The position numbers were made by a program, and so were the translations under genes. The notes beneath the pieces are model-generated. The model saw only the letters and a program-made list of their open reading frames with translations. It did not search any database and had not been told where the DNA came from. From positions 491 to 40,273 of the forward strand of contig NZ_QUEM01000033.1 of the NCBI RefSeq assembly GCF_003477995.1: DNA of 39,783 nucleotides, in the 5' to 3' direction. Origin of the DNA: Bacteroides sp. OF04-15BH. Lineage in GTDB: Bacteria > Bacteroidota > Bacteroidia > Bacteroidales > Bacteroidaceae. Shown here piece after piece: positions 28,812 through 36,870 of the stretch; the stretch's first letter is position 1, and every line of letters begins with the position of its first letter.

Positions 28812-31715
28812 ATGAAACTAAGACTGTGTATTTGGGTGATCCTGGTTCTGTGCTGCGGGCATTTGTCCGCCCGGGAAACCTTTCCTCTAATCTATACTAT
28901 GAATACCGGCTGGGCCTTCTTTCGCGGAGATGTGAAAGAAGGCTACAAGCCAACCCTGGATGTGTCGTCCTGGATGCCCGCTTCCCTGCCGCATATCATG
29001 CAGCTGGAACGCAAGCATTGTGGCGGCGATGTGATTTACGATGGAGTGGGTTGGTACCGCCGCAAATTTACGGCGCCCGAATCCTTTCAGGGCAAGCGGG
29101 TAGCCGTATCTTTCGAGGGAGTGATGAATGCTTGTACGGTTTATCTTAACGGGGATTCCCTGTATCATCATCGGGGCGGTTATGTCGGATTTACGGTGGA
29201 TTTATCCAAACATCTGAAGTTCGGAGCCGAAAATGTGTTGGCTCTGCGTGTTTCCGCCGAATACGATCCACTGACTCCTCCGGGAAAGCCGCAGGACCGT
29301 CTGGACTTCTATTATTATAGCGGAATCTATCGCGACGTAACTCTGCACGTGACCGACCGCCTTCATATATCCGATGCTCTGGAAGAAGACCTTGTGGCCG
29401 GAGGGGGAATTTTTGTGACCTATCCCAAAGTGTCGGCCGAACGCTCTGTGGTATCGGTGCGCTCGCATCTGAAAAACGACGGTCCGACGGCGCGCGCCGG
29501 TCAGTATGAGCTTATCCTGAAAGATGCCCGTGGGCGTGCGGTGGCGCGGAAGTTGCAGGATTTTTCCATTCCGGCATACGGACAGAAAGAACTCCCGTTG
29601 GAATTTCCGGTAGAGAAACCTCATTTGTGGTTCCCCGACAGTCCTTATCTGTACACCTTGGAATGTCGGGTGAAGGAAGGAAAGCAAGTCATAGACCGGA
29701 GAACGGAACAGATTGGTATCCGCTCAATACGCTATTCTACCGAAGACGGTTTCTTTATCAACGGCAAACCGCTTTATCTGGTCGGAGCCAACCGGCACCA
29801 GGCATATCCTTATGTTGGCGATGCGGCTTCAAACTCCATGCAGGTGCGTGAGGTTATCGATATGAAGAGAGGCGGATACAACGCCGTGCGTGCGGCGCAT
29901 TATCCCAACGATCCGGCTTTCCTGGATGCCTGTGACCGTTACGGTCTTCTGGTGGTGGAGTGTATTCCGGGCTGGCAGTATTTCAATGACAATCCGGTAT
30001 TTGCTGATCGCTTGGAGTCAATCTGTCGCCGTATGATCCGGCGTGACCGCAACCATCCTTCCATTATTCTTTGGGAAACAGCACTCAATGAAACCAATTA
30101 CCCGATGGAGGTAGTGCGCCGAATCAGTGAGGCTGCCCACAGTGAATATCCCGGCAACCAGTTTTATACCGCAGGCGATTATTTCAGTCACGAAGATACG
30201 GAACCCTATTACGATGTGTTCTACAAACAGGTGTCCCGCTTCCCGAAGGATGGCAATGTGTTGAGCAATTTCCTGGAAGACCAGATTGCCGTGAAGCCGT
30301 TGCTTACGCGTGAGTGGGGCGACGGAGTGGGCGAGAAGCCCCGTGTCAGCATTCGTGAGGATGAATGGGAACAGCTGAAACAGTGCGACACCCGCATGAA
30401 GCACCTCAATGGAGAGGGATATTTCGACTGGTGCATGCTGGATGCCAATCCGCGTATGGCGGGCCGTTTTATGTGGAGCTACAACGACTACAACCGGGGA
30501 GCAGAGGAAGAAACCATGTTCTCGGGTGTTGTAGATGTGAACCGCTGGCCCAAGTTCGGTTATTATCTGATGCAGAGCCAGCGTCCGTTGGCTACGGAGC
30601 AGGACGGACAGTTTGGCGGCCCGATGGTATTAATCGCTTCTTTCAATTCTTCGGACCGTTATGCTTCGTCCACCAAACAGATTACGGTATTCTCCAATTG
30701 TGATGAAGTGCGCTTGTTCCGCAACGGAAAACTGATTGGAAAGCAGACACGTGCCGAGCGCACTCTGCTTTATCCGCACGTCGTTCAGAAGGGAGGCAGC
30801 CCGATGTTTGTGTTCGATGCCGGAGGCTACGAGGCTGGAAATCTGCATGCCGAGGGTTATGTGGCTGGAAAGAAGGTGGTCCAGCACGATGTCCATACAC
30901 CCGGCGCGCCGCATCATATAGAGATTTATGTGCCCGAATATCCAATTGTTCCGTTGGCCGACGGCAGTGACCAGATACCGGTTTACTTTAAGGTATGCGA
31001 CGAAAAAGGAACCTTGGTCTCACAGTCGGATATGGAGATAAACATTTCCGTTTCCGGTGAGGGCACATTGATCGGCGGAGGCATTGACCGTTTGGGCATC
31101 AGTCGCCAGCAGGTTGAAGGAGGAGTCGGTTTTGCCTTGATCAGAACCACGGCAAAGGCCGGTAAGATTCAGATTCAGGCTGAGGCCGAAGGTTTGCAGA
31201 GCGGTGCTTGCACCCTGCGTACGGTCCGTCCGGAAGCGAAAGCCCTGCCCGGAGGCTACGGCGCGGAATTGCAGGGACAGGAAGAAGACGGAGTGAAGAT
31301 AAAAGCCAACAAGGAAGAGCGAGCCATCCTGGCCCGCAAGCAGATCAAGCCGAAGAAGGTAACGGTCACTTCGGAACATGCTGATTATCCGGTGGCCCAC
31401 CTGACTGACGGTGATGATTTCAGTTGGTGGATTGCCGATACGGATGTATTCCCGCAAACCATTACGCTGGAACTTGAAAAACCGGTAACCATTTACGCAT
31501 CGCGCATCCGTTTCCAGAAAGACAGTTCTTCTTACCTTCATAAAGTGGAATATTCCGAAGACGGCACTTCCTGGCATCTGGCCTATGAACGCGAATGTAC
31601 CGGTTGGGACTTCAAACCCGTCAAGATGGAGAAAACAGCCCGGTTCCTGCGGATTACCGTTGAGAAAGTGTCGGAAGGCAGAGCCGGACTGGCCGAAATA
31701 ACTTTGTTTGAATAA
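28812..31715 (+). CDS. GH2 glycoside hydrolase with C-terminal discoidin-like domain
   Basis: Start ATG 28812 gives a signal peptide (WVILVLCCGHLSARE); a start at 28755 would overlap the previous gene. 967 residues: jelly-roll (FEGVMNACTVYLNGDSLY, YYYSGIYRDVTL), Ig-like, and TIM barrel with NRHQAYPYVGDA. The acid/base is E427 (ETALNET, where most GH2 enzymes have GNE) and the nucleophile E501 (TREWGDG). Then a GH2 domain-5-like part, and an F5/8 type C (discoidin, CBM32-like) domain at about 845-967 (HLTDGDDFSWWIAD, RFLRITVEKVSEGRAGLAEI). Beta-galactosidase is the most likely activity, with glucuronidase possible. Same operon as GH92 and GH35; the GH43 gene starts 13 bases after the stop. Confidence 0.9.
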   Translation: MKLRLCIWVILVLCCGHLSARETFPLIYTMNTGWAFFRGDVKEGYKPTLDVSSWMPASLPHIMQLERKHCGGDVIYDGVGWYRRKFTAPESFQGKRVAVSFEGVMNACTVYLNGDSLYHHRGGYVGFTVDLSKHLKFGAENVLALRVSAEYDPLTPPGKPQDRLDFYYYSGIYRDVTLHVTDRLHISDALEEDLVAGGGIFVTYPKVSAERSVVSVRSHLKNDGPTARAGQYELILKDARGRAVARKLQDFSIPAYGQKELPLEFPVEKPHLWFPDSPYLYTLECRVKEGKQVIDRRTEQIGIRSIRYSTEDGFFINGKPLYLVGANRHQAYPYVGDAASNSMQVREVIDMKRGGYNAVRAAHYPNDPAFLDACDRYGLLVVECIPGWQYFNDNPVFADRLESICRRMIRRDRNHPSIILWETALNETNYPMEVVRRISEAAHSEYPGNQFYTAGDYFSHEDTEPYYDVFYKQVSRFPKDGNVLSNFLEDQIAVKPLLTREWGDGVGEKPRVSIREDEWEQLKQCDTRMKHLNGEGYFDWCMLDANPRMAGRFMWSYNDYNRGAEEETMFSGVVDVNRWPKFGYYLMQSQRPLATEQDGQFGGPMVLIASFNSSDRYASSTKQITVFSNCDEVRLFRNGKLIGKQTRAERTLLYPHVVQKGGSPMFVFDAGGYEAGNLHAEGYVAGKKVVQHDVHTPGAPHHIEIYVPEYPIVPLADGSDQIPVYFKVCDEKGTLVSQSDMEINISVSGEGTLIGGGIDRLGISRQQVEGGVGFALIRTTAKAGKIQIQAEAEGLQSGACTLRTVRPEAKALPGGYGAELQGQEEDGVKIKANKEERAILARKQIKPKKVTVTSEHADYPVAHLTDGDDFSWWIADTDVFPQTITLELEKPVTIYASRIRFQKDSSSYLHKVEYSEDGTSWHLAYERECTGWDFKPVKMEKTARFLRITVEKVSEGRAGLAEITLFE

Positions 31716-31728
31716 CTGTTGACATGCT

Positions 31729-32952
31729 ATGAAAAGAAGAATATTGAAAACGATGCTCCTGTTGGCCGGCTTGGGATTGGTTCAGCCGGCCGTACAGGCC
31801 CAGCAGAATGTGTGGAATCCCGATAACGGCGACGGCACCTTTACCAATCCGTTGCTTTGGGGCGACTGGCCGGATCCCGATGTAATCCGTGTGGGAGATG
31901 ATTTTTATATGGTGTCCACCAGCATGCACTATGTGCCGGGATGTCCGATTCTGCATTCCAAAGATCTGGTGAACTGGGAAATGGTCGGTTATGCCGTGGA
32001 CTGCTATGATGAAGATCCCCGTTATGATATGCAGGGAGGAAACCTTTATCTGAACGGTTCGTGGGCAGCCAGTATGCGCTATCATAACGGCAAATACTAT
32101 GTGGCTTTCTGCACCCCGTATGGATGGGGACGTGAAAAAGGAAATTTCTGCATGTGTATTGCCGACCGTCCAGAAGGGCCTTGGGAGCGTGTGATTTTCC
32201 CCGAATATATGTACGACCCCGGATTGCTTTTCGATGACGACGGACGTGTCTTTGTCGTGCATGGTCAGGGCACTCTGTATGTCACCGAGCTGACCCCCGA
32301 TGCCCGAGCCGTGAAATCCGAACCACGCCAGATATGGTCCGGCGGATTCAAAAACGCTCATGAGCTGGGAGGAGGCTTTGGCATGGAAGGAGCGCACGCC
32401 TACAAGATAAACGGCAAATACTATATCACCTGTCCGGCAGGCGGCACGGAAGGTTGGCAGATCTGTCTGCGCTCGGATGATATCTACGGACCGTATGAGC
32501 ACCATCTCATCATGAACGACAGCATTTCCTATCCGCCCAACGGACTGCATCAGGGAGGAATGGTGCAGCTGAAGAACGGCGACTGGTGGTTTGTCATCAT
32601 GCAGGACCGCGGACCGATAGGACGTGTGCCCAATCTGGTGCCCGTGACCTGGAAAGACGGTTGGCCGATTTTGGGTCATGAAGGCAAAGATGCGGTGACT
32701 TACGTCAAGCCCGAGGTGGGCAAACGCTCGCGGGTGATTTCTCCGGCCACGACGGATGAATTTAACAGCCGTACACTCGGTCTGCAATGGCAGTGGAACC
32801 ACAATCCCGACCCGAAACGGATTATTGCATCAGGAGATCCAGAATCTTGGCATACTCCTTATCCTTGTTGTATTTCTGCTTGTAATCTGCAATCCAACGT
32901 TCCACTTCTTCAATGTTCTTGCCCTGAACCACGTAGTCGGTCAGCACTCTGA
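31729..32952 (+). pseudogene. GH43 glycosidase, 3'-truncated at 32820
   Basis: A signal peptide (to VQAQ) is followed by a five-blade-propeller GH43 start. The three acidic catalytic residues are present: D49 (WPDPDVIR), D163 (YDPGLLFDDDG) and E220 (GMEGAHAY). GH43 sequence runs through NSRTLGLQWQWNHNPDPKR (R364). From 32821 the frame reads through the antisense of the convergent gene, giving about 43 unrelated residues to a stop at 32952. The C-terminal beta-sandwich (X/concanavalin-like) domain expected after QWQWNHNPD is missing; full enzymes of this type have about 500-600 residues. The propeller may still fold. Xylosidase or arabinofuranosidase would be the family-level activity. Fourth gene of the GH operon. 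Confidence 0.85.
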
Positions 32953-33817
32953 ACAGCACGGCATCCAGCTGTGCATCCTTGAATGTGGCTACAGCCAGTT
33001 TGTAGGTATCTTCCACGGTAGTAGGCAGGAATTTTCCCAAACCGGCATCCCGGTCGGCCGATTTCTTGGCTTTTTTGTACACCATGTATTTCACCAGGAA
33101 ATCCACGTAAGGAGCACATCTCAAAGAAGCCTCGTCCGTGCGTGTCTGATAATTGTCCAGCAGAGTCCAGTAATCACCGATTCCCTGTTCGCTGATCGGT
33201 TTCTGTCTCATAGAGGCATAAAGGTCCGGATAGTATATCTGTGATTCGCCTACAAGGGCATCCAGAGTCGCTTCTACATAATTGATGAATGCTTCAGAGA
33301 ATTTCTTTTTGTTCTCATTCAGCATTTTTCTTGCTTCTTCGGCATATTTCTTTGCGGCGGCGATTCGGTCGGCCGGTTTGTGGTCAAGAACCACGCAGGC
33401 ATTCAGTGAAGTCTTGAAATGTACTGACAGGCGGTAGCGGTAGAGATCCCAAAGGAACTGGTTCTGGTCTACGGCTCTTTCACTGCCGCTGAACAGAATG
33501 GTTTCGGCCAGTCTGTCGCCATAAGTGATGTCGGCATGCAGGCTGTCACCCGGTTCGAGGAAGAATTCCAGTTCCTGACCGTTCACTCTGAAGGTGACGA
33601 TTTTATCGGTATCGAATGTCAGAAGATGTTCTTCTCCCGGGTTTCGGTGGAACTCCCCCCTGATTTCAGGAGTCTGTGGACAGTCCAGATAAATCATGTC
33701 CCGCTTGAAGTTATTGACTACACACGATAATGCTGTGTGCTTTTCTTTTCCCTTACCCTGCACCTGAGGTAATAACGCAGCAGAGAACAGAATGAAAACG
33801 ATGATTTTTTTAAACAT
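32822..33817 (-). pseudogene. TlpA-like protein N-terminal region, thioredoxin domain missing
   Basis: 331 residues from ATG 33817 with a signal peptide (IIVFILFSAALLPQVQG). The N-terminal strands (IRGEFHRNPGEEHLLTFDTD, VRVNG-like FRVNGQELEFFLEPGDSLH) and the following helical region (KYAEEARKMLNENKKKF, WIADYKQKYNKDKEYAKIL) match the DUF4369-like and helical part of Bacteroides TlpA-type disulfide reductases. In those a thioredoxin domain with a CxxC follows. Here the frame stops at LLMQ (TAA 32824-32822), exactly where the GH43 sequence ends on the other strand. No CxxC is present. The absence of the domain could in principle be natural, but the coincidence with the GH43 break argues for truncation. 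Confidence 0.7.
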
Positions 33818-34375
33818 GGCTAATCTTGTATTACATAAAACAATATTTTCATCACTCGATTATGTGTTTGCCTATTTGCAAAGTTTATAAAGCCTATTTT
33901 TTTCTATATTTATTAATAAGTAATTTATTTTTTAAATATTGAGGCTAAATTTATCATTTGGATTATTTCGTTGTATATCAATTATTTGCTTGGATAAATT
34001 GTGTTGCCGGATAGGACTCTGTTACTAAAACTGCTAATAACATCTTCCCTTTTTATCGAAAAACCGTGGCAAGTTATAAAAAAAGTGATAAAGTTACAAT
34101 ATGGTATCCTATAAATTTTTTAGTGTTTTATTATTATTGTGTTTCTTCTTTTCCGTCGGATTTTCGGGCCTGTTTTCTGCGTTTCTCTCTTGATATTCAT
34201 AAATTATTACTTTTTCCGGCTGTGCATGTCTTTTGCACGAAAACCGTAGTCGGAAGAATCCTGTTTTTCGGACCGTGAGTATCGGGGTGAAAAATGATTG
34301 TGATCAATTGAAAATTTCGTGGTGATGACTTTTCGAAATCATCCTGATGAAATTTCGGAGCCCTGATATACGCAA
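33818..34375. other. Gene-free stretch
   Basis: About 560 AT-rich bases with no convincing coding sequence; one 70-codon plus-strand frame (34066-34278) has no family features and unusual composition. The part near 33890 (CAAAGTTTATAAAG) resembles a minus-strand -7 region for the gene at 33817. At 34321-34356 are GGTGATGA, a TTTCGAAA palindrome and TCATC-CT-GATGA, words shared with the cluster at 15820-15873. Confidence 0.5.
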
Positions 34376-34411
34376 CAGGAGCTGTGCCATTTTCGTGCGA
34401 CACAGCTCCTG
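34376..34411 (-). terminator. Hairpin after the lipocalin-like gene
   Basis: CAGGAGCTGTG (34376-34386) and CACAGCTCCTG (34401-34411) form a perfect 11-bp stem with a 14-nt loop, 24 bases after the stop of the gene at 34436. Only weak T tracts follow on either strand, so termination strength is unsure. Confidence 0.65.
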
Positions 34412-34435
34412 CCTTTTGGAATTTATGTTTTGGGT

Positions 34436-34789
34436 TTATTTTTGTCTTTTGTACTTCAACATGAAGTTGCCCCGTTTCAGAATCAGACTGTCCTGAGTTA
34501 CTTTCTCAATGTTCATCGTGTCTGTAAACTCGATGCTGACTCCGTTTCCGATACTTGTGCCTTGCAACAGCAGTTTTTTTCCGTCCTGCTTCCAGCTTTT
34601 GTATTGCAGGGTGGCCATGTTTACGGATGAGGCCTTTCCGTCTTTTTCAAGGGTTATTCCCTGTTCCATATTCTCCATGCCGGGTACCGGTTCCAGCCAT
34701 GTGCCTTCCAGTTTTGCTTCATTCTTGCAGGAACTCAATCCGTAGACTACGGAAAGGCTGCAAATTCCGATTAAAAACAAGCGTTTCAT
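34436..34789 (-). CDS. Small lipocalin-like lipoprotein
   Basis: 117 residues with a lipoprotein signal (VVYGLSSC). The mature part starts KLEGTWLEP, then GITLEKDGKASSV, KSWKQDGKKLLLQG and DSLILKRG: short strands around G-T-W and D/E-K-D-G turns, as in the lipocalin-like domain of many small Bacteroides lipoproteins. The function is unknown; binding of a small hydrophobic ligand or an envelope-stress role is possible. Its start overlaps the stop of the gene upstream (ATGA at 34786-34789), so the two are translationally coupled. Confidence 0.75.
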   Translation of the reverse strand: MKRLFLIGICSLSVVYGLSSCKNEAKLEGTWLEPVPGMENMEQGITLEKDGKASSVNMATLQYKSWKQDGKKLLLQGTSIGNGVSIEFTDTMNIEKVTQDSLILKRGNFMLKYKRQK

Positions 34790-35676
34790 TTTTCTTTTTC
34801 TTTTAGGTTAATGATTTTTATTATTTGGTATGTACCAGTATAATCTGCTGCAAATCCGTCCGGGTTGTGTTCAGCCTCCTTTACATACAGTTCCGCTTCA
34901 ACGGGCGTGCCGTTCTTGATGCCCTGAGTCAGACTGTCGTATCGGGCATACAGTTGTCCGGTCCGGTCAATCACCCAATATTCTTTCTGAGAGTCCGCAT
35001 CGCGGAACGAGCGGGTTTCGTGTGCCAGAGTCAGAGTGCCTTTAACGCGTTTGGGGTTGATGGTCTGCACGGGCGGCAGCAGGCTGTCGGTAATCAGAAT
35101 GCTCTGTTCGTCAAAGAGTGGGGCGTCCTGACCGATTTCCACAAACAGAGCCAGCTCCGGATGGTTGGCATGAATCTCAAAATAGCGGATTCCACTGTTA
35201 CCCACGCCCCATCCGTTGCAGGTAGCGGGGATAGGTTCTTCCTTGCTTTTGGCGAGATATGCCTCTTCATCCGCTCCTTTGGGATGCAGCACATATCTTT
35301 TCACTCCTTCGCGATGCGAGTCCACTTCCTGAAACTGGCAATCGGTCTGTTGTGTCCAGCTGGTGTCCGAAGGAAGGATATCCAGCAGATCCTCAATCTT
35401 CCCGTTCGGCAGATAAAACAGGCGCATCACCGTGCGTCCGCTTTGCGGCCTGTCCTGCCACACAATTTCGGCACCGGGGATGGCCGCGTTTGTCCGTACC
35501 TCAATCTGCGCATTCTTTTGTGCCCAGAATTTCAAACCGTTTTCTTCCACCTTCTCCCAGGTGAATCCCTCATAGGCTTCGCGCCCCGGATTTTCGGGAA
35601 ATGTGGGTAACTTTTCTGTCTTCCCGCAACTGCAAAGAAGACATCCAAGGACCGTATATACTATCATCTTTTTCAT
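34786..35676 (-). CDS. Lipoprotein with C-terminal OB-fold-like domain
   Basis: 296 residues, lipoprotein signal ending LLCSC. The N-terminal two thirds (EGFTWEKVEENGLKFWAQ, AEIVWQDRPQSGRTVMRLFY, CNGWGVGNSGIRYFEIH) look like a compact globular domain I cannot name. The last 80 residues (KGTLTLAHETRSFRDADSQK, then EYWVIDRTGQLYARYD and GTPVEAELYVKE) have the SFRDxxS-x-Y-V pattern of the OB-type domain seen in NlpE/META-like lipoproteins. It is coupled to the lipocalin-like gene. Upstream on the minus strand are TACTTTTG (35731-35724) and an FNR-type box (35782-35795), so it may be controlled together with the GH92 operon. Confidence 0.75.
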   Translation of the reverse strand: MKKMIVYTVLGCLLCSCGKTEKLPTFPENPGREAYEGFTWEKVEENGLKFWAQKNAQIEVRTNAAIPGAEIVWQDRPQSGRTVMRLFYLPNGKIEDLLDILPSDTSWTQQTDCQFQEVDSHREGVKRYVLHPKGADEEAYLAKSKEEPIPATCNGWGVGNSGIRYFEIHANHPELALFVEIGQDAPLFDEQSILITDSLLPPVQTINPKRVKGTLTLAHETRSFRDADSQKEYWVIDRTGQLYARYDSLTQGIKNGTPVEAELYVKEAEHNPDGFAADYTGTYQIIKIINLKEKEK

Positions 35677-35723
35677 ACGCCTCTTTTTCTGAATTTTGTT
35701 TGGGAGCAGAATTTGTTCCGGAG

Positions 35724-35731
35724 CAAAAGTA
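35724..35731 (-). promoter_or_regulatory. -7 element of the lipoprotein operon
   Basis: TACTTTTG on the minus strand matches TAnnTTTG, with the start codon 47 bases downstream. No TTTG at -33; the FNR-type box lies 50 bases upstream. Confidence 0.6.
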
Positions 35732-35781
35732 TGAAAAAAGCAAGACCGTGGTTTGTTGGGATGGAGAAAAAACGGAAAACG

Positions 35782-35795
35782 TTGATTTCAATCAA
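35782..35795 (-). promoter_or_regulatory. FNR-type box upstream of the lipoprotein operon
   Basis: TTGATTTCAATCAA is a perfect TTGAT-N4-ATCAA palindrome. The distance to the -7 element (50 bases) nearly equals that at 23533 and 39643 (51 bases). Confidence 0.65.
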
Positions 35796-35832
35796 GATTT
35801 CTTTTTTCGGTTATTCGGGAGCAGAACCCGCA

Positions 35833-36715
35833 TTATCCCTTGTTCTGTTTCCGGTAGGCGGAAGGCGACTGTCCCATGATCTTGCAGAACAGTCTGGAAA
35901 AGTAATAGCAGTCATCAATGCCTATTTTGTAGCACACCTGATTGATCCGGATATTGGTCGTGTCGAGTAGTTTGCAGGCATATTGGATTTTCAGCTGGTT
36001 GAAATAACTGATGGGAGAGTGCCCGGTGCGCTGGGTGAACAGAGCTGTAAAGTGCGAGGTGCTGTAGCCGCAGTGCTGTGCCATTTCCTCCACACTCATT
36101 TTCTTTCCGATGTTCTCTTTCATGAAATGGATGGTAGCTTCTATGAGATCTTTGGGGTCGGAACTGCCGTCTGCGCTCCGGTAAGGTTGCAGATAACATA
36201 GCGTTCCCATAAAGTAATGCAGGGCAGAGCAGGCATAGAGGATATTGTCCTTGCTGTATCCCATCTCCAGTGTATGAAAGATTTCCTCGAAAAGGCTGAT
36301 GCGGCCGTTGATCCGTGAGTGGATGCTCGGTTTTATTTCGATGGGGACATAAAGGCGCTGCGCATAGTTTCCGGCCAGTGTCCCCTTGAAATGAATCCAA
36401 TATAGTCCATGGTTCCTGGTCGTTGGCTCCGTAGCTGTGGCTGCTTCCGGCAGGAATGACAAAACATTGGTTTTTGCCGACTGTGTGTTTGACCTGATTC
36501 ACCTGAAACCATCCTTTCCCCTCCACACAGTAAATCAAAATATATTGTGAGATGGGTTCCAGGCGCTCCCGAAAATGAAACTGCGCATGAGGGTAAAAGC
36601 CTATGTCGGTGATATACAGACTGCTGGCCAAGGGATTCTTTTCAATGTCCGAGATGACCGAGGCTGGGATTACCAGTGCTCTTTCTCCCGAAAAACCGTC
36701 TTTGCGTTTAATCAT
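35833..36715 (-). pseudogene. AraC-family regulator, frameshifted
   Basis: From ATG 36715 the first about 105 residues form the cupin-like sensor domain (GFYPHAQFHFRERLEPISQY, VEGKGWFQVNQ, CFVIPAGSSHSYGAND). At QEPWTI the frame is lost; the next frame continues as YWIHFKGTLAGNYAQRLY and runs to the C-terminal AraC HTH pair (MSVEEMAQHCGYSTSHFTALF and YFSRLFCKIMGQSPSAYRKQ), ending at 35833. The expected join TIYWIHFKG needs two more bases near 36400-36404, fitting loss of one TA from a TATATA-like run. The intact protein would have about 294 residues. It is divergent from the GH2 gene at 36871 and was probably its activator. Either a true pseudogene or a sequencing indel. Confidence 0.85.
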
Positions 36716-36722
36716 GATATGG

Positions 36723-36781
36723 TTATTCTATGGTTATTACAGTGCAAAGATATGCGTTTTATCTTATTAATCATAGAATAA
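36723..36781. promoter_or_regulatory. Inverted repeat in the AraC-GH2 intergenic region
   Basis: TTATTCTATG (36723-36732) and CATAGAATAA (36772-36781) are a perfect 10-bp inverted pair, with further similarity on both sides. The minus-strand -7 element TATCTTTG (36752-36745) of the AraC gene lies between them. This is the expected layout for AraC-type operators controlling their own gene and the divergent GH2 gene. Confidence 0.6.
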
Positions 36782-36870
36782 TCCATTATTTGCGTTTTAA
36801 AATCTATTGCAAACCCAACGGAATAGTCGTTGTTTTGCAACCGTAAAAAAGAATTATCCGAAAAAACAAG

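Noticed and set aside
32756..33244. 162-codon plus-strand frame across the GH43 break
   Set aside because: It is the shadow of the TlpA-like gene on the other strand plus a few GH43 bases in another frame.
34066..34278. 70-codon plus-strand frame in the intergenic region
   Set aside because: Rich in Phe/Tyr/Ser from AT-rich DNA, with no promoter, ribosome site or recognisable motif.
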